Positions 17,326 through 22,915 of a stretch of 24,740 nucleotides of DNA are shown piece by piece. Under the pieces are notes generated by a model. That model was given only the letters and a program-made list of their open reading frames with translations, ran no database searches and was not told the DNA's origin. The position numbers and the translations under genes were made by a program. Source of the DNA: a virus; the IMG/VR virus record IMGVR_UViG_3300042890_000814, positions 1 to 24,740 of that record; one strand, written 5' to 3'. Positions within the stretch are counted from its first letter, which is position 1, and each line of letters opens with the position of its first letter.

Positions 17326-18360
17326 TTAATTATGGGCCGGATCGTTAAATCCAATTACTGTAAACGGAGGTTTACCAGATACAGTAGATGCGTATGAGAG
17401 TAATAGGTTTATATTAGTGATGTATTGACCTATTGAGTCAAATGCTGTTGTATTGATCCTATCTAAATATAAAATATCATCTATTAAAATATATGAAGGA
17501 CATCCGCTATCCCCAAAGTATCGACCGTGGTAAAAATCAGGAAAAAAGGCATCGGGTGCATTTTGATAGTCGCCAACATAAACAACCCTATTATTTGGTG
17601 TGTTTTGGCTAGAATGTTGATTAACTACGTTGCCCATAGATACACATATTAAAGGCACAAGATTTTCAGCGAAGCTCGTTATTTTTTCTTGGGGTAAGAC
17701 TATAATTTTTTGTTTGCTAACCCATGATGGTAGAGGATTAGCAAAAACGTAAATTGAGACGTCACCTATAGGGAAACCTGTAAAATTACTTTCAGGGACA
17801 TCTGACCCTCTAATCCAGTGTGTGATTGTGTTTGTGTGGACCTCTCCTGTTACCGAAACATATTTAATAGAAATTGGGACTGGTTGGGGTCCGTTATGGC
17901 CGACACCTAATGCGTAGTAATCACTTAAAGCTAGTACCCCATAAGATTGAGTGTAGTTACCAGCTCCCATATGAACTCCGGTTAACTGGCTACGGAGATC
18001 GTTCAACCACATTGAGTTATTTGGAACGAAAGTAGAGCCAGTATACGCAGGGCCTATGTTAGAAAATAACGGTAGAGTTGTTGAAGACGCTACTTTGCCC
18101 TCTAATTTAGCATAAACTTGTGTTTTAATTCTATTACACCACTGCAATAATGAGGCTTCTTTTAGAGAACTTAAAGTAAGAGACGTTGGGTCAGATACCC
18201 ATTTCCCACCATAGAAGGATGAACTAATCCCCGTGTCTGTATCAAACCAAAGCGCGCCTTCTATTTGGTTTGGCGGAGGAGAACTTGAGTATATAGCTTT
18301 ACCTGACCCGCCGGAAGGACCAGCAGCTCGTTGTAAAGATATTTGTAGTTGACCGGACAT
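17326..18360 (-). CDS. Fibre protein with trypsin-like protease domain
   Basis: A 344-residue protein in two parts. Residues 1-66 are an anchor module with a GPSGGSG turn and YSSSPPPNQ...WFDTDTG...FYGGKWVS, almost the same as the 68-residue protein upstream. Residues about 90-320 match the chymotrypsin/trypsin (PA clan) order of catalytic residues: H155 in YYALGVGHNG, D200 in IGDVSIYVF, and S285 in GDSGCPS. The His-to-Asp spacing of 45 equals that of trypsin (H57-D102); the Asp-to-Ser spacing is 85 against 93. A strand pattern ILIDDILYL after the Ser also fits. Activity is inferred, not proven; the residue after GDSG is Cys instead of the usual Gly. It may cut a host surface protein or a virion component. 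Confidence 0.75.
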   Translation of the reverse strand: MSGQLQISLQRAAGPSGGSGKAIYSSSPPPNQIEGALWFDTDTGISSSFYGGKWVSDPTSLTLSSLKEASLLQWCNRIKTQVYAKLEGKVASSTTLPLFSNIGPAYTGSTFVPNNSMWLNDLRSQLTGVHMGAGNYTQSYGVLALSDYYALGVGHNGPQPVPISIKYVSVTGEVHTNTITHWIRGSDVPESNFTGFPIGDVSIYVFANPLPSWVSKQKIIVLPQEKITSFAENLVPLICVSMGNVVNQHSSQNTPNNRVVYVGDYQNAPDAFFPDFYHGRYFGDSGCPSYILIDDILYLDRINTTAFDSIGQYITNINLLLSYASTVSGKPPFTVIGFNDPAHN

Positions 18361-18575
18361 CAGTAGCGTTATGGTGCGAAAGAACTTAAAGTAAGGGACG
18401 TTAATTCAGATACCCACTTCCCACCATAAAAAAAGGACTTGATTCCTGTTTCTGTATCAAACCAAACTGCTCCGTCTGTTTGGTTTAGCGGGGGAGAACT
18501 TGAGTAAATAGCTTTGCCAGAAGCTCCTGCCGGACCAACAGGACCACTTAGCGTAAGTTTTAGAGAATCAGACAT
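18163..18575 (-). repeat. Duplicated fibre-anchor coding segment
   Basis: The first ~66 codons of the protease-fibre gene (18360-18163) and the whole 68-residue gene (18575-18369) are two direct copies. I count 45 identical residues of 68, with 38 of 47 between residues 19 and 65. The DNA is also clearly similar, with long shared runs such as GATACAGA, GGTGGGAA and TTACTTTAAGTTCT. Confidence 0.9.
18369..18575 (-). CDS. Free-standing fibre-anchor module (68 residues)
   Basis: The protein starts MSDSLKLTLSGPVGPAGASGK and continues YSSSPPLNQ...WFDTETG...FYGGKWVS, ending SSFAP. It equals the N-terminal anchor of the next gene and lacks any receptor or catalytic domain. It overlaps the adaptor-like gene by eight bases and is followed after eight bases by the protease-fibre gene. 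It may be a capping or competing anchor subunit, or a remnant of a fibre gene lost by recombination. The intact frame and good start-stop packing favour a real gene. Confidence 0.7.
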   Translation of the reverse strand: MSDSLKLTLSGPVGPAGASGKAIYSSSPPLNQTDGAVWFDTETGIKSFFYGGKWVSELTSLTLSSFAP

Positions 18576-18903
18576 TGGTAATGTTAGGGGTGACAGTTAC
18601 TTTACCTTCGATCTGCTTACTCAATAGGCTATTGGAATCAGCGAAGAAGAAATCCCATTTCAGTGACTTCTCAACCTGTAGACTTTTTGTCACAGCGGAG
18701 CTTAGGGAGAACTTAATTGTGCCGTCGCCAAGATTAGTCAGCGTAAATGAAGCGACTAATGGCTTCTTGTAGTCTTCTCGGATCTCCGCTTTACACGCGG
18801 AAAGGTTAAAGGGTACAGGTTCGTCAAAGGAGTCAGTGATACGCAACGTAAAGTTGAAGTCTTCGCCTCTTGCGATTTCTAAGTTGTAAGGTGCTGCGGC
18901 CAT
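18568..18903 (-). CDS. Small beta-domain adaptor protein (BppU-N-like), copy 1
   Basis: A 111-residue protein paralogous to the 119-residue protein at 14123-14482. It has YNLEIARGEDFNFTLRITD at the start, GDGTIKFSLSSAVTKSL in the middle, a WDFFFAD strand, and KQIEGKVTVTPNITNV at the end. The pattern resembles the N-terminal Ig-like domain of phage baseplate upper/fibre adaptor proteins. It directly precedes the anchor-only gene (8-base overlap) and the protease fibre, so it probably attaches these to the virion. The start is the ATG at 18903, without a Shine-Dalgarno motif. Confidence 0.6.
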   Translation of the reverse strand: MAAAPYNLEIARGEDFNFTLRITDSFDEPVPFNLSACKAEIREDYKKPLVASFTLTNLGDGTIKFSLSSAVTKSLQVEKSLKWDFFFADSNSLLSKQIEGKVTVTPNITNV

Positions 18904-18921
18904 GGCTCAGGAAGCATAGGC

Positions 18922-18935
18922 TCTAAACGTTTAGA
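18922..18935. promoter_or_regulatory. 14-bp perfect palindrome between genes
   Basis: TCTAAACGTTTAGA is perfectly self-complementary. It lies in the 50-base space between the endolysin stop and the adaptor start, just upstream of the adhesin region. It could be an operator-like site, or a chance palindrome. Confidence 0.3.
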
Positions 18936-18953
18936 AGTCAAGCTTTGTTTACG

Positions 18954-19520
18954 CTACTGCTGAGTAGCTTCGTGGTGCATCGCATCTCTTCCCCAAAAAG
19001 CTCCGCCAGAAATCCAGCCCTCTTTCGCAAACATCTCCATCACTTCAAACGGCATATTGGCGGCGTGGGGCCAGCTTTGGAAATTTCCGTTGTAGTTCGG
19101 ATTCAAATCGATGGCGGCTCCTCTGGCGTGAAGAGAAGGACTAGAACCATTACGCATGAGACGGTTATTAAAACAACCAGCGTATTGTTTAAGTAGGGGC
19201 TTGAACTGGCTATTGCTAATCTCAGACAGCACATTATGCAGAGAATTAGCAACGCGAGTGTGACATCTGATTGTTTTGACGGCTTGTCCTTCATACTCAA
19301 CTCCTAAGCCAGTAACAGGAAGATTGACGAGCTTCGACTCATCTCCGGCAGCTCCGTAGAATGCAGACAGACTCTTCTGGTCAGTGGCTGGCCAGATGAG
19401 TGCGTTCGGCATGAGTTCACGGAGATGTCGCTTTGCCGCAGCAATGCTTTTAGGGCCAAAGAATCCGTCGGCGACAACACCGATCTTCTTCTGGATAGCG
19501 ACAATTTCGTCGTGGTTCAT
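18954..19520 (-). CDS. Endolysin, M15-type peptidase
   Basis: A 188-residue lysis enzyme. Residues 1-32 resemble a short peptidoglycan-binding helix set (AIQKKIGVVADGFFGPKSI). The C-terminal domain has the zinc-peptidase signature of the M15 family (VanY / L-Ala-D-Glu or D-Ala-D-Ala peptidases): R119, SLHARGAAID with ligands H131 and D138, and the third ligand H182 in DAMHHE with E184. It should cut peptide cross-links of the cell wall at the end of infection. No signal peptide is present, so it depends on a holin; two small membrane proteins lie just upstream. Its ATG shares a base with the stop of the 50-residue gene (TAATG). Confidence 0.88.
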   Translation of the reverse strand: MNHDEIVAIQKKIGVVADGFFGPKSIAAAKRHLRELMPNALIWPATDQKSLSAFYGAAGDESKLVNLPVTGLGVEYEGQAVKTIRCHTRVANSLHNVLSEISNSQFKPLLKQYAGCFNNRLMRNGSSPSLHARGAAIDLNPNYNGNFQSWPHAANMPFEVMEMFAKEGWISGGAFWGRDAMHHEATQQ

Positions 19521-19672
19521 TACTTCTTAACGTCGCGGGCGTGATAGCCTAACAGAGAGAGTCCAACTGGCACGATCCAACTCTTCCAGTCAAGCAACGA
19601 GTTGCCAGCTTGAACAGAATTCTGAATCGCGTAAGCGGCTGCGGTAAATAAACCAAGTAGGGTAGTCTTCAT
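19520..19672 (-). CDS. Small membrane protein, holin-like candidate
   Basis: A 50-residue protein starting MKTTLLGLFTAAAYAIQ and ending SLLGYHARDVKK. Two hydrophobic stretches (about residues 4-16 and 32-43) are joined by a polar segment with a W-K-S-W motif, and the tail is basic. The layout matches small phage proteins often found beside endolysins. The TAA overlaps the endolysin ATG, so both are translated together. A holin or lysis-accessory role is inferred from size, hydrophobicity and location. Confidence 0.6.
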   Translation of the reverse strand: MKTTLLGLFTAAAYAIQNSVQAGNSLLDWKSWIVPVGLSLLGYHARDVKK

Positions 19673-19712
19673 AGGCGGACAGTTTACTTAAACTTCAGAC
19701 CTGTGGCAAGAC

Positions 19713-20024
19713 CTATTTCTTAGGACGCATCGCAGTCTCGATAGCGACCATGAAGCCGTTACCTTTTTTCTTGCCTTCGCAATCAGGACAGCTACAGCCC
19801 CCGCCGTGCTCCATCTCGCCCATGCCGTCTTCGGACTCTTCGCCTCCTTCTTCGGATTCGTACTCCTCGTCCTCCGACTCTTCCTCTTCCATCGAGATCT
19901 TCTGACCACCGATCATAAGTGGGACCAGCTTGCCATTAGCGACAATAAACTTGCCAGAAAGATCAAATGGCTTAACGTCGGAGTCTTCAGGGAGCGTGAG
20001 GCCGGAAGGAATAGGAATGAACAT
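19713..20024 (-). CDS. Acidic protein with CxCxxC cluster, unknown
   Basis: A 103-residue protein from ATG 20024, five bases after the previous stop; an in-frame extension to 20111 would overlap the membrane-protein gene and is not used. The N-terminal ~45 residues look folded (FIPIPSGLTLPEDSDVKPFDLSGKF). Residues about 47-75 are nearly all Glu, Asp, Ser and Gly. A Cys motif C-S-C-P-D-C lies near residue 81, followed by a Lys-rich end. The CxCxxC could bind a metal. I know similar short proteins from other phages but no function; the place between capsid and lysis genes suggests a virion or assembly protein. Confidence 0.6.
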   Translation of the reverse strand: MFIPIPSGLTLPEDSDVKPFDLSGKFIVANGKLVPLMIGGQKISMEEEESEDEEYESEEGGEESEDGMGEMEHGGGCSCPDCEGKKKGNGFMVAIETAMRPKK

Positions 20025-20029
20025 AGGAT

Positions 20030-20191
20030 TTAGAGTTTGCGAATTAGACGAATAAGAGAAACGACACCGACAAGGATACCGATGACAAGGGAAGCGATGC
20101 GGAGGGACCATTCAAGGTCCGCCTGTAGAGAGGTAATCAAGCCAATGGCCGGTGCAGTTGCACCAACAAATGAGTTAAAGATTCTGTCCAT
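20030..20191 (-). CDS. Small membrane protein, holin candidate
   Basis: A 53-residue protein starting MDRIFNSFVGATAPAIGL. It has one strong transmembrane segment (about residues 31-51, IASLVIGILVGVVSLIRLI), a weaker hydrophobic stretch at 8-20, and a basic C-terminus (RLIRKL). The ATG shares one base with the stop of the 266-residue gene (TAATG). The size, one to two membrane segments and basic tail fit class II-type holins. It lies two genes before the second tiny membrane protein and three before the endolysin. Confidence 0.6.
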   Translation of the reverse strand: MDRIFNSFVGATAPAIGLITSLQADLEWSLRIASLVIGILVGVVSLIRLIRKL

Positions 20192-20991
20192 TACTTACGT
20201 CCGTAAACTTTCATTGAAAATTGTGAGGGGGAGAGGCCGAGTAGAGACTTATCACCTGTAATCATGTCCTTAATCTTATTCATCATAAGGCGATCTTTTT
20301 TGGACTTAGAGTCAAAGCCTGATCCGGTAGTCTTCGCGAAAAAGCTATTGAGAGTCTCTTCAGGAATACCTGCTGGACGAGCACCTGCTGGACGAGCACC
20401 TGCTGTCTCATCAAAAAGCGAAGAGACCGCCATATTGGGCTGCATTGCCGAAACCATATCCATTTCAGGTTGAGGCTCCGTATTGGAGATAATCTGGTCA
20501 ATCTTGCTTGTATCAATTTTAGGTACAACAGAATTGTCAGTAGACACATTACCCATAGGGGCAGAATTGGTCTCATCGCCTACAGGCTGTGCAGAAAGTG
20601 CCGACTTACTCAAGTTAGCACTACCCATATTAGCGAAGTCTCCACTAGCTACAGGCTCTTCACCTGAAGTAATACGATCCACATTAGATCCAGTAGGGGC
20701 GTTCTCTGTGGAGACATTTCCCATAGGGGCAGTAGGTTGGATTATATCTTCTACTCCACCTGCTCCTACTTGTTTTAGCAACTCTTGTTGCACAAGCTTG
20801 TCCTGCAAGTCTTTGTAGGACACCTTATTGACATCTTCTTCTGCTGACTTACGACGAGCAAGTTCTCGTTCAGCAAGATCAGAATACTTAGGGCCACTAG
20901 TCGCAGTCCGAGGATTACCTGTAACAGGGCTACGGCCATATGTTGGCATAGCAGCCTCAACAGCCTGCATAAAGGATTGTGGATTAGCCAT
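20191..20991 (-). CDS. Hypothetical virion protein with internal repeats
   Basis: A 266-residue protein starting MANPQSFMQAVEAAM. A helical, charged segment (about 36-75) is followed by a long low-complexity region with two copies of APMGNVST-x-N (near residues 88 and 144) and a GARPAGARPAG repeat near residue 198. The C-terminal ~50 residues look folded (KDMITGDKSLLGLSPSQF). No known family is recognised. Position two genes after the major capsid protein suggests a minor head or head-completion protein. It is preceded by a strong stem-loop, which may set it apart from the capsid transcript. Confidence 0.6.
   Translation of the reverse strand: MANPQSFMQAVEAAMPTYGRSPVTGNPRTATSGPKYSDLAERELARRKSAEEDVNKVSYKDLQDKLVQQELLKQVGAGGVEDIIQPTAPMGNVSTENAPTGSNVDRITSGEEPVASGDFANMGSANLSKSALSAQPVGDETNSAPMGNVSTDNSVVPKIDTSKIDQIISNTEPQPEMDMVSAMQPNMAVSSLFDETAGARPAGARPAGIPEETLNSFFAKTTGSGFDSKSKKDRLMMNKIKDMITGDKSLLGLSPSQFSMKVYGRK
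20371..20405 (-). repeat. 15-bp in-frame tandem repeat
   Basis: TGCTGGACGAGCACC occurs twice in a row and is followed by five further bases of a third unit, giving the protein repeat GARPAGARPAG. The two full units are identical at DNA level, which suggests recent duplication. Confidence 0.85.
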
Positions 20992-21011
20992 CTAAGTAAT
21001 AGGGAAAGGGT

Positions 21012-21038
21012 TCCGGTAGCCCATTACAGGCTACCGGA
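21012..21038 (-). terminator. Strong stem-loop after the 69-residue gene
   Basis: A perfect 10-bp stem (TCCGGTAGCC at 21012-21021, complement at 21029-21038) with a 7-base loop. It lies seven bases beyond the stop of the 69-residue gene. The downstream sequence on the minus strand (ACCCTTTCCC) has only a poor U-run, so it is either a weak terminator or an RNA-stabilising/processing hairpin. Confidence 0.7.
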
Positions 21039-21045
21039 TGGGGGT

Positions 21046-21255
21046 TTAGGCAAGGGTAAGACCCAAAGCAATAGCAAAGTCACCAACTGAAATGGTACGT
21101 ACTTTACGTGTGCTCATATCATAAACTTGAACTAGGTCAAGTTTACTAAGTTGTGCTTCTGTTGGACTAGCAGTGCCACCAGTAAGTGAACTGCTGGTAA
21201 CGAGTTTCTGAGAACCCAATGGAGCAAGAGTAGGAGCGTCGTCAAGAGTAGGCAT
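21046..21255 (-). CDS. Small protein following the major capsid gene
   Basis: A 69-residue protein starting MPTLDDAPTLAPLGSQKLVT. The first half is polar and probably flexible; the second half (about 34-69) looks folded (LSKLDLVQVYDMSTRKVRTI, then FAIALGLTLA). No family is recognised. It is bracketed by two strong stem-loops, directly after the capsid gene, which is typical for a capsid-decorating or head-completion protein, though this is inference. Confidence 0.6.
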   Translation of the reverse strand: MPTLDDAPTLAPLGSQKLVTSSSLTGGTASPTEAQLSKLDLVQVYDMSTRKVRTISVGDFAIALGLTLA

Positions 21256-21281
21256 GATCGTATATAGTAGGGTTAAAGTAA

Positions 21282-21313
21282 GTGAGGGGCATCCGGTTAA
21301 GGATGCCCCTCAC
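21282..21313 (-). terminator. Strong stem-loop after the major capsid gene
   Basis: A perfect 13-bp stem (GTGAGGGGCATCC at 21282-21294, complement at 21301-21313) with a 6-base loop, eight bases beyond the capsid stop. On the minus strand it is followed by TTACTTTAA, a broken U-tract. It is likely a partial terminator or 3' stabiliser that limits read-through from the highly expressed capsid gene. Confidence 0.78.
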
Positions 21314-21321
21314 AGGTTAGC

Positions 21322-22650
21322 TTAGGCAGCAGGGGTGGTGCTATCGCGCTTGAAGAGAATCACGTAACCGAATTCGGTACGGATTGGCTTCGTAGCGGAA
21401 GCAAGAACACCACGGAAGAATCCAATCGTGCCATCAGGGTTGAGGTCAACGGAAGGGATATTCTTCCAGTTGAACTTACCGCGATAGTTGACAGGATCGA
21501 AGGTCAGACCATTCGAGCCACTGATAGGCTCAGGGATCTGGCTTTCCATCACGTCTTGGTGAAGGATATAAGCAGCCTCGTAGTTAGCAGTCTCATATGC
21601 CGCGTTCAGCGAGATAATGCCGCTACTAGCGGTGTAAGGCTGAACACGAGTTACAACGCCAGTACCAGATGTAGTAGTAATGGTGAAGCGAGGAGCCATG
21701 TCGTCGATCAGGTGGTAGAAGCCACGGAAGGACTTCTCGATACCCAATGGAGCGATAAGGTCACTGACCTTAGCGTTGTTATAACGAACGTCGTCGCGGA
21801 ATCCGGCTTCGGTTTGCAGCACGTAGGATGCTTCCGAGGAGCAGATCAGACCGAAGACAGGACGGGCGTTCTCACGACCGTAGGCATTCGTACCAGCACC
21901 TGCGCGAACCAAACGAAAGTAAATCGAATCAAGGATCTTGTTCGAGATGTTTGCGTTCGGAACAATCGATGGGTCGTTGTCGGAATCAATGAGGTCAAGC
22001 GAAGCTGTGTTCAGACCTTCAACAGTAGCACCAACAGCATCGGTGGTACGTGCAGCCGTTCCAGTACTAAGGCAAGAAACAAGGTTAGCGCAGACGCGAT
22101 CATACTCATCACGATAACGCTCTTCCCACGAGTACTTCGTCGATTCCGTCATGGAGTCCATGATGGCGCGAAGTTGTTCCGTGCGATAAGCGGCGAAGCG
22201 AAGGTCTTCGACGTTGATCTTAGGCGACTCAACAGTGGCACGCTTCAGCGAGTACTGTTTAAGTTGACGACCAAAAGCAACAAAGCCTTTACCAGTGCCA
22301 GCACCGATGTTGGTGTCTTGTGCTCCGGTGAGGATCTGATCGAGGGTGCTAGCAGTAGCAATCGACTCAGCGGCAGCATTGCCAATCGACTGCCAGATCG
22401 AACTTCCAGCGAGCGTGCTACCGTTAGCAGTAGTCGTTGGGAGCGCACGATCATAGATCAGCGTGCCAAGGGTGTAACCCATGCCATCAGGGAAGGCGGA
22501 TTGTTTGATAAGGTCCATCCACGGGGAGACGTGGAGGGTGCGCTTGTAGATGTCTTGCCCGATACGGTTAGCCTCTTGCGTGAGGATCGTGTCGATTGCG
22601 GTGGTCGAATCAGTTGGATTCGAGAAAGTTTGTCCAGCGTTTACAGCCAT
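21322..22650 (-). CDS. Major capsid protein
   Basis: A 442-residue protein of the size and layout of HK97-fold capsid proteins of short-tailed phages. It has an N-terminal helical arm (AIDTILTQEANRIGQDIYKR, near residue 18), a long helix (LRAIMDSMTESTKYSWEERYRDEYD, near 165-190) and a C-terminal beta region ending GFFRGVLASATKPIRTEFGYVILF. The call rests on its place directly after the scaffold gene, its length and the strong hairpins around it. The ATG at 22650 follows an unusual 265-base leader without a Shine-Dalgarno motif. A long antisense frame on the plus strand is a coding shadow. Confidence 0.85.
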   Translation of the reverse strand: MAVNAGQTFSNPTDSTTAIDTILTQEANRIGQDIYKRTLHVSPWMDLIKQSAFPDGMGYTLGTLIYDRALPTTTANGSTLAGSSIWQSIGNAAAESIATASTLDQILTGAQDTNIGAGTGKGFVAFGRQLKQYSLKRATVESPKINVEDLRFAAYRTEQLRAIMDSMTESTKYSWEERYRDEYDRVCANLVSCLSTGTAARTTDAVGATVEGLNTASLDLIDSDNDPSIVPNANISNKILDSIYFRLVRAGAGTNAYGRENARPVFGLICSSEASYVLQTEAGFRDDVRYNNAKVSDLIAPLGIEKSFRGFYHLIDDMAPRFTITTTSGTGVVTRVQPYTASSGIISLNAAYETANYEAAYILHQDVMESQIPEPISGSNGLTFDPVNYRGKFNWKNIPSVDLNPDGTIGFFRGVLASATKPIRTEFGYVILFKRDSTTPAA

Positions 22651-22787
22651 AATAGTAGGTAGTTAGAAGAGTTAAAAAAGGGTTAAAAAGAAAGAAGGTT
22701 AATACACGAGCGTTGCAGAAGCAGGCAACAGGCGCATAGGCCGTAGCTTCAAGGTTTTCCCTCTTTAGTTTCTCTACCTACTAGAAT

Positions 22788-22817
22788 CAAATTTACCCCT
22801 TTCGGAGATGGCTTAAA
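22788..22817 (-). promoter_or_regulatory. Candidate Bacteroidota-type promoter
   Basis: The minus strand reads TTTA, 18 bases, TAAATTTG. The second element matches the Bacteroidota -7 consensus TAnnTTTG exactly; the first matches the -33 TTTG in three of four bases. It lies about 140 bases upstream of the capsid start. No good sigma-70 pair was found here. This is one match in a short region, so chance is possible. Confidence 0.25.
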
Positions 22818-22855
22818 GCTGGCCTTCGGTGTCGCGACTATCAAGTTCGCGAGAA

Positions 22856-22901
22856 GCTTCGATAATAATTGGGATGCTGTCAACTCAATTATTACCGAAG
22901 C
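22856..22901 (-). promoter_or_regulatory. Long RNA hairpin after the scaffold gene
   Basis: Two 16-base arms (22856-22871 and 22886-22901) with a 14-base loop. On a minus-strand transcript all 16 pairs form (one G-U). On a plus-strand transcript the same site is an A-C mismatch. There is no U-run after it in the minus direction, so it looks like a stabiliser or processing element rather than a simple terminator. In the plus direction a T6 run follows a few bases downstream. Confidence 0.65.
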
Positions 22902-22915
22902 AGTTACTTTTTTAT

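Larger units (their letters stand above)
22651..22915 (-). promoter_or_regulatory. Structured leader of the major capsid gene
   Basis: The longest space without a recognised gene. On the minus strand it holds, in order: a long hairpin (22901-22856); a TCGCGA inverted repeat (22852-22832); a Bacteroidota-like -7 element TAAATTTG (22795-22788); an arm TAGTAGGTAG (22783-22774); a possible 12-codon leader frame starting at ATG 22736; a GTTGC/GCAAC hairpin; T-rich tracts; and the matching arm CTACCTACTA (22662-22653), two bases before the capsid ATG. The arrangement points to control of capsid expression. Confidence 0.5.

Noticed and set aside
17325-17354. TTG start at 17354 for the short fibre gene
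   Set aside because: The ATG at 17324, just after the previous stop, gives normal gene packing.
20025-20111. N-terminal extension of the acidic CxCxxC protein to 20111
   Set aside because: The extension overlaps a good small membrane-protein gene and has Arg/His/Cys/Pro-rich composition unlike the rest; the ATG at 20024 fits the gap.
21556-22662. Long plus-strand open frame of 368 codons opposite the major capsid gene
   Set aside because: It is rich in Arg, Ser, Val and Thr with no known motifs and lies wholly antisense to the well-supported capsid gene; it is a codon-usage shadow.
22681-22750. Possible tRNA in the capsid leader, based on clustered short stems
   Set aside because: No TTCRA T-loop, no acceptor stem pairing and no cloverleaf could be drawn.
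22856-22915. Plus-strand rho-independent terminator (hairpin followed by T6)
   Set aside because: The stem has a mismatch on that strand, the T-run is offset by several bases, and no plus-strand gene ends there; the sense-strand hairpin explanation is better.
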